A DNA stretch of 64,000 nt. It comes from Ovis canadensis (lineage: Eukaryota; Chordata; Mammalia; Artiodactyla; Bovidae). The translations under genes were made by a program, and so were the position numbers. The DNA lies in contig NC_091727.1 of assembly GCF_042477335.2 (NCBI RefSeq), forward strand, positions 124,341,501-124,405,500, read 5' to 3'. Below the pieces are notes generated by a model. That model was given only the letters and a program-made list of their open reading frames with translations, did not search any database and was not told where the DNA came from. Of this stretch, positions 1 to 11,296 are shown piece by piece. How positions within the stretch are numbered: position 1 is the first letter of the stretch; each line of letters opens with the position of its first letter.

Positions 1-79
1 GGAGGCCTGTCGTGCTGTGGTTCATGGGGTCACAGAGGGTCGGACATAACTGAGCGACTGAACTGAACTAAACTAAACA
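1..79 (+). mobile_element. BovB LINE, 3' end fragment
   Basis: The first bases match the last 60-80 bases of BovB (gcaaagagtcggacatgactgagtgactgaactgaactga type), ending in the characteristic ctgaactgaacta repeat. The mirror position on the right arm (45752-45829) is the 3' end of a 1.7 kb BovB in the opposite orientation. The missing body therefore presumably lies just left of the window. Confidence 0.85.
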
Positions 80-89
80 GAGAAATTGA

Positions 90-323
90 TGATAAATTGT
101 TGTTGTCAATGCTCCGTTGCTAAGTCATGTCCAACTGTTTGTGACCCCATGGACTGTAACCCACCAGGTTCCTACATCCTTGGGATTTCCCAGGCAAGAA
201 TACTGAAGGGGGATGACATTTCTTTTCAGTGCATCTTCCTGACCCAGGGATTGAACCCATGTCTCCTACGTGGTAGGCAGATTCTTTACCATGGGGATAC
301 CTGGGAAGTCTGTGATAAATTGT
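90..323 (-). mobile_element. Bov-tA SINE with target-site duplication
   Basis: A tRNA-derived ruminant SINE in antisense orientation, with the typical core (gtccaactgtttgtgaccccatgga... and the tRNA-like gggattgaacccatgtctcc). It is flanked by an exact 11-base duplication TGATAAATTGT at 90-100 and 313-323. The same insertion is present at 45507-45740 on the other arm, so it predates the inverted duplication. Confidence 0.9.
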
Positions 324-1099
324 GGCACTAAGATAAAGAAAGATTGGTGGTTACATCAAGTGAATGCTCCTATCAACATGGCAGGACCACACTGGAGTCA
401 GTAAGGAAAGTGACTGGAGTCCATCGGGTTAGTCCTTTATGACAGAATTGGTGGTGCTAGATCAGGATATCTGCAGGTAATGCCAGAGTCACTTACATTT
501 CAAACAGAGCTACCTGATAGAGCCTCTCAAATAATCCCAATACACTTGTGGGAATTTCTCAGCACAGGGGAAATATGTGCATTCAGGTCTCCTTGTTGTG
601 AGAGCATATGCAGTAAGGTGGATATATAGCAAGCTATTGATAAAGCAGACTCCTGGCAAATACAAATAAGAATTGGCACTGTGGTTAGTGAGGCAGATAG
701 GTGAAAATAACTCTTTGTTAGTGCTTTAAGCTAAGGGTAATAAGGTCTTAGTTGTGTTTAGGTGTTGTCAAACCATAATTTTCTAGGACAGACTACAGTG
801 GCGCTTCAAGTCCTGAGTGACCGTGCTGGATGCTAGGAAATACTGATTTACTAATATTACATCAGGGCAGCCATTATGGGAACATACTCTAGCATGAAGA
901 ATCAGGGAACAAAGAGCAGATAATTACCAGAATGCACCAATTATCACTGTATACCCTTAACATTTTAGGGACTTTTCCTTTTCAGCCTTGCCCTGCTTTT
1001 GTTCAGTAGCATTAGGGATCCACACAGAGTGGAGCTATGCCAAAAGCATAGCACAATCATACCCTCATTTTGTGAGTTTTATGGACAGAGGGTGTTTAT
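324..1099. other. Unassigned single-copy-like sequence
   Basis: About 0.8 kb of AT-rich sequence with no convincing reading frame or recognised repeat. It is conserved, inverted, at about 44730-45506, which shows only that it belongs to the duplicated arm. Confidence 0.5.
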
Positions 1100-1313
1100 G
1101 TTTGTGCGCTGTAGGCTTAGTCATGTCCAGCTCTTTGCGACCCCATGGTCTGTAGCCCCCAGGCCCCTCCATTTATGGGAATTCTCCAGGGAAGAACACT
1201 GGAGTGGGTTGCCATGCCCTGCTCCAGGGGATCTTCCCAACCCAGGGATCGAACCACGATCTCCCACATTGCAAGAAGTTTCTTTACTGTCTGAGCCAAC
1301 AGGGAAGCCCATT
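1100..1313 (-). mobile_element. Bov-tA SINE
   Basis: Antisense Bov-tA. The core motif (gtccagctctttgcgaccccatgg), the cgaaccacgatctcc tRNA-like box and the terminal gagccaacagggaagccc are all visible. The counterpart is at 44512-44725 on the plus strand, so it is shared by both arms. Reading frames across it on either strand are SINE artefacts. Confidence 0.88.
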
Positions 1314-2455
1314 GATGTTTACACCCCAGGATTTTAAACATGAGATGGTTCAGAAAATTGTCTGCCATTAAGTACTCTTTAAGATCTTCAACTAGTTAAA
1401 GGGTCCCCAGAGGTTATCTATAGGGGTAGAGCTTAGCGTCAAGGGGCAGAGATCCTAGATCATGCTGATGCCTCTAGAGTCAGAAACTACTGAAGGGCCT
1501 GATCCTCAGCCTTCAGTGAGATTTAGTCAGCCAGGTCCCCTATATAAGGAAGCAAGGACATGCTTCAGACATAGTCATTATGATGTAACACATTCCCCAA
1601 CTCTCACTAAATAGTTATCAGAGCTCATCATCCTAGAGCATTTTGACTTGGCCATAAGACATGCTGGAACCTGAAGTAGGTTTGAAGCAATAGGGAGGAG
1701 GCTAGGGCTTGGCTAAAAACATGTACCAACCTGAAGGGCTAGTTCTCAAATAAGTGTACCCAAAGTTCCAAGTAGATAACTGGGAGGTCGATACCATCTA
1801 GTTTGTCAGTAGCAAAGGTTTCAGGTGGTTGGGCAAGCAGAAGCATTTAAATAGTAATAAAATAAAGTATCATATGAAATGGTGGCAGAACTGTGTTTCT
1901 ATGAAAGTTGGTTTATTTTAAGGTAGAACTAGTCAACAGGTGGATCAGGATTCAGCTTCTGGTAGAAATGTTGGTAGCATGTGAAATGCAACTGGGACTT
2001 CAGCCAAGAGTCTTAAAAAAAAACAAGGAACTAGCATACAGACCCGTGAGGGTGAGAGGCTTGGAGCCAAGTGTCGGCACAAAGACTAGGGCCACAAAGC
2101 TCAACCCTGGTGTCTATTACCCATTGGTGAGGATGAAGTTTCCCAATGCATTGCCAGGGTGGTTTCCATTGGGTCCGAATGAGCAGAGTTTTTCCTTCAG
2201 GCTTTCAGTACTCTTGGAAAGTTAGTCCCAGGTGCAGAAAGTGCATGGAAGTTCATCATTGTTGGATCAGGTTTGGTGATGGGTCAGCAAATGAACAAGA
2301 TCTGGTTGTTGAAATTCTCAGAAGCATGAATTTATGACTGTCTGTAAGGTGGTATCCCAGTTCCCCACCTGTATTTTAAACGTTAATGCAGGATATAAAT
2401 CAGTAAGGCTGGAGGTGAGGGAGTATGTTAACCATGTGACTTGCCTGGGTTCCTC
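1314..2455. other. 3' flank of the left RTL4-like copy
   Basis: Sequence downstream of the minus-strand RTL4-like frame, mirrored at 41950-43076. It has no coding capacity that I trust. It probably corresponds to the former 3' untranslated region, since an AATAAA signal lies on the minus strand at 1912-1917. The arms differ here by roughly one change per 20-25 bases in 1920-2220 by eye, clearly more than inside the RTL4-like frame. Confidence 0.55.
1912..1917 (-). promoter_or_regulatory. Candidate polyadenylation signal AATAAA
   Basis: TTTATT on the plus strand reads AATAAA on the minus strand, about 540 bases downstream of the stop of the left RTL4-like frame. The same signal is at 42496-42501 on the right arm. 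The hexamer is common in AT-rich DNA, so its position downstream of the frame in both copies is the main support. Confidence 0.35.
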
Positions 2456-2917
2456 TTACTGATCAGTTGGGTTATTCATGTTTGCTGGGGCTTCAGAGCT
2501 TTGGTCCAGGCAATCTATTGGGAACTGACCTGCGTGGCTGCAGTAGAGGCATGCCTGAATTTTTCGCTGGTGGGCTCTTCTGATTGGAGTGAAAGGTGTC
2601 TCGCTTCCTTGCAGCTGTATCGGGTCTTCCATGGGTGCTGGCTGCGTGCTGTTGGTGAAGCTTGGTAGAAGCTCTGGCTGGTCACTACGTTTCTTGCCGA
2701 ACTGAATACACTGAGTCATGACAAGTTCTGGGATATTGTCCTTCAGATCTGGGCCACTAACTTCATCCTGAATGGAGTCAGCTAGGTCTTCTTGGAAATG
2801 ATCACTCTGACTGGATTCATCATATCTTAGATACTCAGGGAGGAGCTGAAAAGTAGTGTCATCCTGCTGAGAGACGCTGTCCTCTTTGTCAACCTTAGTA
2901 TTCACCAGGGGGTTCAT
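2456..2917 (-). pseudogene. RTL4: RTL4-like (retrotransposon Gag-like 4) C-terminal half, left copy
   Basis: An open frame of 153 codons whose protein resembles the C-terminal half of mammalian RTL4 (ZCCHC16/SIRH11), a eutherian gene derived from a Ty3/gypsy sushi-ichi gag. Recognisable blocks are the start (MNPLVNTKVDKED), TQCIQFGKKRSDQPELL, PIQLQGSETPFTP and the zinc-knuckle block CLYCSHAGQFPIDC near residues 122-135. The knuckle has the CX2CX4(H)X4C spacing, but the third ligand, normally His, is Gln. Human RTL4 is about 310 residues, so the N-terminal half is missing from this frame. Just upstream (2918-2980, minus) codons resembling the preceding RTL4 segment (LLKQCEKFLLEF) lie in another frame, consistent with a one-base deletion near 2950-2960. 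The first Met is therefore probably an internal Met, not the native start. A decayed copy is most likely; a shortened functional protein is not excluded. Confidence 0.72.
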
Positions 2918-4848
2918 TTTCTGTTTTGTGGGCTCACCAAATGACTGCAGAACCCAAGAAGAAATTTCTCACACTGCTTCAACAGAGCGATAGGGTAGGA
3001 GGTGATTCTGAGTAACTCTCTCTTGTATCTTCTGGAATGAAATGGGGCTAGGCAGAATTGAGTACCAGAACTGGATACCAGTGGGCAGACAGTGGTTTTG
3101 CTCTGTGATCAGAGGGATAGCGTCATGAGTGAGTAGCCAAAGCTGTTAGCTATTAGGTCACAAGTGTCTGCTGAGAGCTCAGAAATGCTCAAAACTCTTA
3201 TCCACCATTCAGTGTTGCCTCTTCTTTAGGAAAATGCCAGTATTATCCCCATTTAGAAGAAATTAATTACCTGAAGACACACAGAAGATTTGGAATTAAG
3301 AAGATAAAGGAAAGAGTTATAGTAGACTACTTTCATCCTTCCTTTGATAATATAGGGGCATTTTGCCCTCAGACTACGCCTACGGTTCTAAATTTTTCTT
3401 GTTTATAAGAGACTCAAGTAAGTTTACAATCCAAACAGATCTTAGAAATCATCCAGACCACATTCACAATTTCACAAAGAAGAAAAACAGGCCCAGAGAG
3501 GTAAAAATATTTACCCAAGAACACACAACCAGTTGATATCAGCGGTGTCATGTTCATCAGGACTGCTGTCCAAAACAGCACTTCCTCTGGGACTCCAAAT
3601 GTGCTTACATTACTTTGGCATAATGACAGTTCTTGGCCCTGGCTATGCCAAAAACTCAGGGACCAGTAGCTTTGGCATCTCTAGGGAGGTTGTCGGAAAT
3701 ATATACCCTAAGACCTCGTCCCAGAACTACTGGATGAGTATTCCATTTTAACAAGATTCTCTAGGTGATTTGAGTGTTCACTGAAGTTTGAGAAGTGCTG
3801 CTCTAGAGAACACTCAGTCAGAAGTGGAATACTTACTCATTTAACTTGATCCTCAGTGCTCCAACCATAGTCTGCAGTGCTGTGGGGATCTGATAACTGT
3901 GCTGGTTGTTAATGTATTTTTCCTGGCTTTCTAGTCTGTCGCTGAGGTCACAACCGTTGCCATGGAGATGATTAAGACATCACAGGCAAGATGAAGAGGT
4001 GAGATTGAGAACCTAGGCAACAAGAACAAAATATCCTTAAAGCATAAAGTACAAAATGTTCAGTTTTCCCTGCATTGATAGCAAGAGTTAAGAAACCAGG
4101 AGATGCTTAAAAATACACGCTAATCATTTGTATATTGGTTGAACTTTTCTGATACGTATTTAATTCCCCTTATTGTCCTTTCCTTGTGCTATGTAGCATT
4201 TAAATTGTCCCTTTGTGGGCAAAAAGTGTGTATCACTGAATGCAAGATTTGATTCCCTAAGTTTCATTTGATGGCACCTCCTCTCTAGACCTATAGAAGG
4301 TATTATTGGAAGAATTAATTAATTAAACATTGCTGGCAGTCACTTGGGCTGGAAACTTACCCAAATCATCAGTTGGATGATTCTACTGAAGACTTGTTTG
4401 CTACTCAGTTTTCTCTTTTATGTATTAAGAATGACTATTTTGTCTACCTAAAAGGGGTGTTGTGATGAAACCGTGAATGTTGTTGTTAATGAAACAACAA
4501 GGGTGTTGTTAATGAAACAATAGGTAGGTGCTCTGAGTAGCAACAAAAAAATGAGTGATTTGCTTCCAAGTTTGTTCCAATGTACGTCTAGAATGCCAGT
4601 GGTGAGACTCTTCCCTCATTGCATAGTACTGAAGTAGGAAGAAACTGTCATATATCCTTTCCTCTTTAACATATCTCACCTACCTATTTTCCTATTTACC
4701 TTTCAGAGATCTTCCACTTTCCAGGACCATCCGTGAGTTTCTTACTGCCTACCCAGCTAGGTGTCAACTAATAAAAGATGTTAATTAATTATTGAAGCTT
4801 AATGATTGACCTTTATCAAGGACTTCCGTTTTTCCCCTCAACTTTAAT
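2918..4848. other. 5' flank of left RTL4-like copy with old repeat remnants
   Basis: The first few hundred bases hold the frameshifted upstream RTL4-like codons and then decay beyond recognition. About 3410-3535 resembles a MIR-type SINE (cagatcttagaaatcatccagacc, then cccagagaggtaaa). About 3545-3810 resembles an MER5-type hAT transposon remnant (ends tttgagaagtgctgctctagag). From 3850 to 4848 nothing is recognised apart from AT-rich single-copy-like DNA. The whole stretch is mirrored at 39556-41487. Confidence 0.5.
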
Positions 4849-4950
4849 GTGTATAAGAATCTTCTTGGCCCAGTCTCTAGCAATTTTGATTCAGTGAGTC
4901 TGGAGTGGATACCTGGAACCTGTACCAGTTGGGTAGCAGACTTCTTTAGC

Positions 4951-5170
4951 TGGTGAAAGTGAAAGTGAAGTCGCTCAGTCGTGTCCGACTCTTTGTGACC
5001 CCATGGACTGTAGCCTATCAGGCTCCTCCATCCATGGGATTTTCCAGGCAAGAGTGCGGGGGTGGATTGCCATTTCCTTCTCCAGGGGATCTTCCCTACC
5101 GAGGAATCGAACCCGGGTCTCCTGCATTGCAGGCAGATGCTTTACCGTCTGAGCCACCAGGGAAGCTCTA
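4951..5170 (-). mobile_element. Bov-tA SINE
   Basis: Antisense Bov-tA, starting with the gtgaaagtgaaagtgaagtcgctcag tail and ending at the tRNA-like head (gtctgagccaccagggaagctc). No clean target-site duplication was found. It lies just inside the inverted-repeat spacer and has no counterpart on the other side. Confidence 0.88.
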
Positions 5171-5224
5171 AAAGCCATACACACAGACATCATGGAATAA
5201 AGCCACATTAGTGCATCTCAGATA

Positions 5225-5281
5225 AGTAGGGATGGGGAGATGACATTTCAAAGAAGTAGGGATGGGGGGATGACATTTGTA
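5225..5281. repeat. Short tandem duplication
   Basis: The phrase agtagggatggggagatgac (and following attt) is repeated with one change after a six-base spacer (caaaga), giving two copies of a unit of about 30 bases. Confidence 0.7.
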
Positions 5282-5429
5282 GGTAGGAGGTTGACCCTCA
5301 AATGACATGAAATAGGTGGTAGCCTATTCTACTTCCATATAGAGCTCACAAACAGCCCTCACTGTCCTTAACAACAGTTCATCTCTCCCTGATAGTAGAA
5401 AGCAAGAGTTCAGCACAGAAGTTCTCGAG

Positions 5430-5645
5430 TTTAACTGAACTGGTTGCAAACCCTGGCTTTCCATAACCTGAGTGACTCTGGACAAGTTATTTAACCTCTC
5501 TGAATATCGGTTGCAAACATTTAAAATGGAGATGATTTTAATGCCTCATGGTGTCATGAGGATTAAATGAGATGAAAAGAGATTAGCAAAGCTCCATGAA
5601 GATGGCAATGCTCCATAAATTTTAGCTATCATTATTCTAGGTCCA
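5430..5645 (+). mobile_element. MIR SINE remnant
   Basis: The typical MIR core order is visible: gactctggacaagttatttaacctctctgaat, aaaatggagatgatttt, gtgtcatgaggattaaatgagat and the 3' part agctatcattatt. It is an ancient, immobile mammalian SINE. Confidence 0.75.
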
Positions 5646-5969
5646 TCATCTGTGTTTTAGAATTTAAATTATTTTCAGATTTTAGAAGTTGACACAGAGT
5701 ATGTACTGTTTATTATATAACTCTCCCAATAGTGTCTGGGAAAACATCTCATAATTTATCTTTTAATATTTCTGCAAGAAAAATGTCTAAATATTCCAAG
5801 AATAAGTTCATGTGAGTTCAGGTCCGGTTTTTGTGCCTAATGAGTTTTGGCACCAAATTCATAATTATAATAATAAAGTAGCTTCTGTTGTATGCAGCAT
5901 TCATCTCCGAATGAAAGATAAGTGTTTGTGCACCTCTACCACACTCTTTTGGGGGAGATGTGCAATTAT

Positions 5970-6784
5970 TACTTTTCCTTCTCTGTCATTGCTTTCTGCC
6001 CTTTCTACCCTCAGAAATTCTAGAATATCTGTTAAGATCTCCAGTTTCTTTACAGAATTATGTATTCAAAATGACAAATCATTTAATTTTTTCCTAATTA
6101 ATGTGGCACTGGTGAAACACTTGCTAAAACTGTAAGCATTAACCCAAATGCAAATCTTACAATGGCACTCTTGTCAATGGCAATTGCCAAAACTCTCCAA
6201 AAAACCTACCTTGCCATATCATTTCGGAAATTTCTCTCCTTTCAGAAGTCAGTGGCCTACTATTGAATTGTCCCAACAGATCCTCAGGAGTCGGCTGACA
6301 GTCTGGCAGAGTTCCAGACCACAGCCTTTTGGAGATGAAGTGGAAACAGAGCTCATTACTCAAATGAACAGGCTTGAGGGATGCAACTTCTGAGCCTGGA
6401 TCAGGTCTGATAGAAAACTACACATGCTTAAACTTTTCCTCAATCAGTATGAGCATCACCTACAAAAACAACAGCATGAAAATAGGCTTATTGAACTATT
6501 GCAGGTCACTTGGACATTTGTCTTCAGTTTGACTCTAAGCCATAGTTAAGAGAGTCCCCAGATAAAAAAATTGCACCACTCTGGGGTTTGCTAAGACTCC
6601 TTTTGGAGAAGGAAATGCTGTAACTTGCTGTATTTAAGAGATCTTTGAGACCTCACCCTGTTATATTTTCAAGCTGTTCTACATAACCAATTGGAGGAGA
6701 CACTTTGAACTAGGGTTATGCAACTACTGTCAGCAGAGTAGTTGCATTCTTACTCTTGGTCTCCAGATATTCTAAGGGGTGCCA
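5970..6784. repeat. Inverted copy of 61330-63290 (rearranged segment)
   Basis: This stretch matches the reverse complement of 61330-61989 and 63139-63290. For example, cactggtgaaacacttgctaaaa at 6109-6131 mirrors ttttagcaagtgtttcaccagtg near 63146, and gggttatgcaactact at 6714 mirrors agttgcataacccta near 61393. The other copy is interrupted by a BovB at 61990-63138 and this one is not. No gene is recognised; the 6148-6393 reading frame is not conserved in the other copy. Confidence 0.8.
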
Positions 6785-9700
6785 TTCAGTCAGTTCAGTT
6801 GCTCAGTCTTGTCGACTATTTGCAACCTCATGAATCGCAGCATGCCAGGCCTCCCTGTCCATCACCATCTCCCGGAGTTCACCCAGACTCACGTCCATCG
6901 AGTCCGTAATGCCATCCAGCCATCTCATCCTCGGTCGTCCCCTTCTCCTCTTGCCCCCAATCTCTCCCAACATTAGAGCCTTTTCTAATGAGTCAACTCT
7001 TCGCATGAGGTGGCCAAAGTACTGGAGCTTCAGCTTTAGCATCATTCCTTCCAAAGAAATCCCAGGGTTGATCTCCTTCAGAATGGACTGGTTGGATCTC
7101 CTTGCAGTCCAAGGGACTCTCAGTCTTCTCCAACACCACAGTTCAAAAGCATCAATTCTTTGGCGCTCAGCCTTCTTTACAGTCCACCTCTCACATCCAT
7201 ACATGACCACAGGAAAAACCATAGCCTTGACTAGACGGACCTTAGTCGGCAAAGTAATGTCTCTGCTTTTGAATATACTATCTAGGTTGGTCATCACTTT
7301 TCTTCCAAGGAGTAAGTGTCTTTTAATTTCATGGTTGCAGTCACCATCTGCAGTGATTTTGGAGCCCCCCAAAATACTGTTTCCACTGTTTCCCCATCTA
7401 TTTCCCATGAAGTGATGGGACCGGATGCCATGATCTTCGTTTTCTGAATGTTGAGCTTTAAGCCAACGTTTTCACTCTCCTCTTTCACTTTCATCAAAAG
7501 GCTTTTTAGTTCCTCTTCACTTTCTGCCATAAGGGTGGTGTCATCTGCATATCTGAGGTTATTGATTTTTCTCCTGGCAATCTTGATTGCACCTTATGTT
7601 TCTTCCAGTCCAGCATTACTCATGATGTTCTCTGCATAGAAGTTAAGTAAGCAGGGTGACAATATACAGCCTTGACGTACTCCTTTTCCTATTTGGAATG
7701 AGTCTGTTGTTCCATGTCCATTTCTGATTGTTGTTTCCTGACCTGCATACAGATTTCTCAAGAGGCAGTTCAGGTGTCTGGTATTCCCATCTCTTTCAGA
7801 ATTTTCCACAGTTTATTGTGATCCACACAGTCAAAGGCTTTGGCATAGTCAATAAAGCAGAAATAGGTGTTTTTCTAGAACTCTCTTGCTTTTTCCATGA
7901 TCCTGCGAATGTTGGCAATTGGATCTCTCGTTCCTCTGCCTTTTCTAAAACCAGATTGCACATCAGGGAGTTCATGGTTCACGTATTTCTGAAGCCTGGC
8001 TCGAAGAATGGTGAGTATTACTTTACTAGCATGGGAGATGAGAGCAATTGTGTGGTAGTTTGAGCATTTTTTGGCATTGCCTTTCTTTGGGATTGGAATG
8101 AAAACTGACCTTTTCCAGTCCTGTGGCCACTGCTGAGTTTTCCAAATTTGCTGGCATATTGAGTGCAGCACTTTCACAGCATTATCTTTCAGGATTTGAA
8201 GCAGCTCAACTGGAATTCCATCACCTCCACTAGCTTTGTTTGTAGTGTTGCTTTCTAAGGCCCACTTGAGTTCACATTCCAAGGTGTCTGGCTCTAGATT
8301 AGTGATCACATCATCATGATTATCTGGGTCGTGAAGATCTTTTTGTACAGTTCTTCCGTGTATTCTTGCCACCTCTTCTTAATATCTTTTGCTTCTGTTA
8401 GGTCCTTACCATTTCTGTTGTTTATCGAGCCCATCTTTGCGTGAAATTTTCCCTTGGTATCTCTAATTTTCTTGAAGAGATCTATAGTCTTTCCCATTCT
8501 CTTCTTTTCCTCTATTTCTTTGCATTGATCGCTGAGGAAGGCTTTCTTATCTCTTCTTGCTATTCTTTGGAACTCTGCATTCAGATGCTTATATCTTTCC
8601 TTTTCTCCTTTGCTTGTCACCTCTCTTCTTTTCACAGCTATTTGTAAGGCCTCCCCAGACAGCCATTTTGCTCTTTTGCATTTCTTTTCCATGGGGATGG
8701 TCTTGATCCCTGTCTCCTGTACAATGTCACAAACCTCAGTCCATAGTTCATCAGGCACTCTATCTATCAGATCTAGTCCCTTAAATCTATTTCTCACTTC
8801 CACTGTATAATCATAAGGGATTTGATTGAGGTTATACCTGAATGGTCTAACGGTTTTCCCTACTTTCTTCAATTTCATTCTGAATCTGGTAATAAGGAGT
8901 TCATGATCTGAGCTACAGTCATTTCCTGGTCTCATTTTTGTTGATTCTATAGAGCTTCTCCATCTTTGACTGCAAAGAATATAATCAATCTAATTTTGGT
9001 GTTGACCATCTGATGATGTCCATGTGTAGAGTCTTGTCTTGTGTTGTTGGAAGAGGGTGTTTGCTAGGACCAGTGCATTTTCTTGGCAAAACTCTATTAG
9101 TCTTTGCCCTGCTTCATTCCACATTCCAAGGCCATATTTGCCTGTTACTCCAGGTGTTTCTTGACTTCCTACTTTTGCATTCCACTCCACTATAATGAAA
9201 AGGACATCTTTTTTGGGTGTTAGTTCTAAAAGGTCTTGTAGGTCTTCATAAAACCGTTCAACTTCAGTCTCTTTAGCATTACTTGTTGGGGCATAGACCT
9301 GGATGACTGTGATATTGAATGGTTTGCCTTGGAAACGAACAGAGGTCATTCTGTCGATTTTGAGATTGGATCCAAGTACTGCATTTCACACTCTTTTGTT
9401 GACCATGATGGCTACTTCATTTCTTCTAAAGGATTCCTGCCCACAGTAGTAGATATAATGGTCATCTGAGTTAAATTCACCCACTCCAGTCCATTTTAGT
9501 TCACTGATTCCTAGAATGTCAACGTTCACGCTTGCCATCTGCTGTTTGACTACTTCCAATTTGCCTTGATTCATGGACCTGACATTCCAGGTTTTTATGC
9601 AATATTGGTCTTTACAGCATCGGACCTTGCTTCTACCACCAGTCACATCCACAGCTGGGTATTGTTTTTGCTTTGGCTCCATCCCTTCATTCTTTCTGGA

Positions 9701-10525
9701 GTTATTTCTCCACTGATCTCCAGTAGCATATTGCACACCTAATGATGTGGGGAGTTCCTCTTTTGGTACCCTATCATTTTGCCTTTTCATACTGTTCATG
9801 GGTTCCTCAAAGCAAGAATACTGAAGTGGCTTGCCATTCCCTTCTCCAGTGGACCACATACTGTCAGACCTCTCCACCATGACCCATCCATCTTGGGTTG
9901 CCCCGTAGGCATGGCTTGGTTTCATTGAGTTAGACAAGGCTGTGGTTCTAGTGTGACTAGATTGACTAGTTTTCTGTGAGTATGGTTTCAGTGTGTCTGC
10001 CCTCTGATGCCCTCTTGCAGCACCTACCATCTTACTTGGGTTTCTCTTACCTTGGGTGTGGGGTATCTCTTTTTGGCTGCTCCAGCAAAGTACAGCCCCT
10101 TCTCCTTACCTTGGACGAGGGGTATCTCCTTATTGCCACTGTTCCTGACCTTCAACATGGGATAGCTCCTTTAGGCCCTCCTGTGCCTGCTCAGCCACCC
10201 GCTCCTCGGGTTGCTCCTCCCGGCCACCGGCCCCGGCCTTGGGCGTGGGTGGCTGCTCCCAGCTGGCCCCCCTGGCATCGGGCTTGGGGTAGCTCCTCAG
10301 GGTCACCACCCCTGGCCTTGGGCACGAAGTGGCTTCTCCCGGCTGCCCGTGACCTCGGATGCGGGGTTACTCCTCCTGGCCGTTCCTGCGCCATCACAGC
10401 CTGGCACTCTGGGCCGGTGTCCCTGACTTCGGACGTGGGGTAGCTCTCGGCTGCGCTTGGTGCGCCGCCTCGCCACCGCCGCCGACTGTGCATAGTGCGC
10501 CGGCCCGCCACCGCCTGCGCTTATA
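6785..10525 (-). mobile_element. BovB LINE, near full length, inactive
   Basis: An RTE-clade non-LTR retrotransposon of about 3.7 kb. It reads leftward from a GC-rich 5' leader (10080-10525), through the apurinic-type endonuclease (ORF from 10030; motifs TWNVRSMNQG and ISELKWTG), to the reverse transcriptase and the 3' (cagttcagt)n end at 6785. The conserved coding is spread over successive frames (10030-9386, 9349-8990, 8935-8306, 8372-7875, 7809-7594, 7530-7294, 7408-6803), so several stops and frameshifts separate them and the element cannot make an intact protein. The catalytic YADD codons survive near 7545. The inverted partner at 61310-61345 lacks the element, so it inserted in this copy only, between ggggtgcc and the short stretch before the Bov-tA. 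Confidence 0.92.
10080..10525 (-). repeat. GC-rich tandem-repeat 5' leader of BovB
   Basis: A strongly GC-rich block with diverged repeats of about 45 bases, built around gtagctcc...ggccttgggc (plus-strand reading). The same kind of block precedes the plus-strand BovB at 12776-13110 and, shorter, the minus-strand BovB ending near 51370. It is therefore part of the element's 5' untranslated region. Pro/Gly/Arg-rich reading frames here are artefacts of composition. Confidence 0.7.
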
Positions 10526-10544
10526 GAAGTTAAATGTCAGCATA

Positions 10545-10745
10545 TTATTCCTTCAGTTGTGTCCAACTTTTTGCTACCCCATGGGCTATTGTCTCCCAGA
10601 CTCCTCTGTCCATGGAATTTTCTAGGCAAGAATACTAGAGTGGGTAACCATTCCCTTCTATACCAGATCTTCTTGACCCTGGATCAAACCTGGCTCTCCT
10701 GCCTTCTAGGCAGATGCTTTACCATCTGAGCTACCAGGGAAGCCC
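10545..10745 (-). mobile_element. Bov-tA SINE
   Basis: Antisense Bov-tA (gtgtccaactttttgctaccccatggg ... gagctaccagggaagccc). The same insertion, inverted, is at 61121-61310, so it predates the older duplication. Confidence 0.88.
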
Positions 10746-11001
10746 ACAGGAGCTAAACTGGTACACAAATAACCGTCATAAGGTAACCACAGGGGCATAC
10801 TGTTTGGACTTATCTGAAGACTTGGCTGTGACCCCAGCTCTGCCACCATCTGTACTGACAAACTGGGGCAAGTTACTTCATGTCTCTGGGTCAGTTTCTG
10901 AATCAGCATAATGAAAGGAGAGGTTTCTCAAAGTTCATCAAGATAAGATATCATGATTCACAAGGGTTATCAGGAGGCCTAGGAATCTGTATTTTTATGT
11001 T
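10746..11001. repeat. Inverted copy of 60871-61120, with MIR remnant
   Basis: The reverse complement of 60871-61120. For example, cagctctgccaccatctgta near 10838 mirrors tagatggtggcagagctgcag near 61010. The middle (10825-10915) is MIR-like (acaaactggggcaagttactt...). The block ends at 10991-11001 with ATTTTTATGTT, the reverse complement of an 11-base motif at 34017-34027. Confidence 0.8.
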
Positions 11002-11288
11002 GCAGTTCAGTTCAGTTGCTCAGTTGTGTCCAACTCTTTGTGACCTTATGGAATGCATCATGCCAGGCCTCCCTGTCCATCAACAACTCATGAAGTTTAT
11101 GCAAACTCATGTCCATTGTATCAGTGATGCCATCCAACCACAGCCAGGGATTCAATCTGAAGAGATGGAAGGTGTTGGCGATGATTATGTAGCCTCTGAT
11201 TCAAAGTAGGGGACTACTTCCGGCTGACAATGATGGAGCCTTTGACTCAAAGTATGGGACTACATGTTTATTTCAAGCTTCAGGTTCT

Positions 11289-11296
11289 CTTTTATA
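11289..11296 (-). promoter_or_regulatory. TATA box of the LTR at 11173-12372
   Basis: TATAAAAG on the minus strand, with AATAAA (11267-11272) about 16 bases further on. This is the compact TATA-polyA arrangement seen in some betaretrovirus-like LTRs. Confidence 0.5.

Larger units (their letters stand above)
1..4848. repeat. Left arm of large inverted repeat
   Basis: The sequence from position 1 to about 4848 reappears as its reverse complement from about 45829 down to 39556. Both arms share the same order of landmarks: a BovB 3' end, a Bov-tA SINE, single-copy DNA, a second Bov-tA, the RTL4-like frame, then MIR- and MER5-like remnants. Position 1 pairs with about 45829 inside a BovB, so the left arm continues beyond the window. 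The inner edge is where 4849 onward (ataagaatct...) stops matching and the right side enters a BovB fragment. The arms differ by scattered substitutions and small indels, plus one L1 present only in the right arm. Confidence 0.9.

Noticed and set aside
86..331. Reading frame through the first Bov-tA (and similar frames at 999-1337, 4953-5171, 11412-11651, 44512-44745, 45388-45744)
   Set aside because: These are open stretches of SINE sequence and recur wherever Bov-tA or BOV-A2 occurs on either strand. No independent coding evidence.
1100..1313. Possible tRNA gene in the SINE heads
   Set aside because: Bov-tA has a tRNA-derived box, but the cloverleaf is degraded and the copies are retroposed SINEs.
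2441..2668. Plus-strand frame opposite the left RTL4-like copy (also 41737-41964 minus)
   Set aside because: It is the antisense shadow of the RTL4-like frame. Its identity between arms follows from the arm identity, and it resembles no known protein.
6803..10030. A working BovB that could still move
   Set aside because: Coding is split across at least seven frames by stops and shifts. The same is true of the plus-strand copy at 13165-16395.
10191..10511. Arg/Gly/Pro-rich frames in GC-rich DNA (also 12775-13025)
   Set aside because: They are composition artefacts of the BovB 5' leader repeats.
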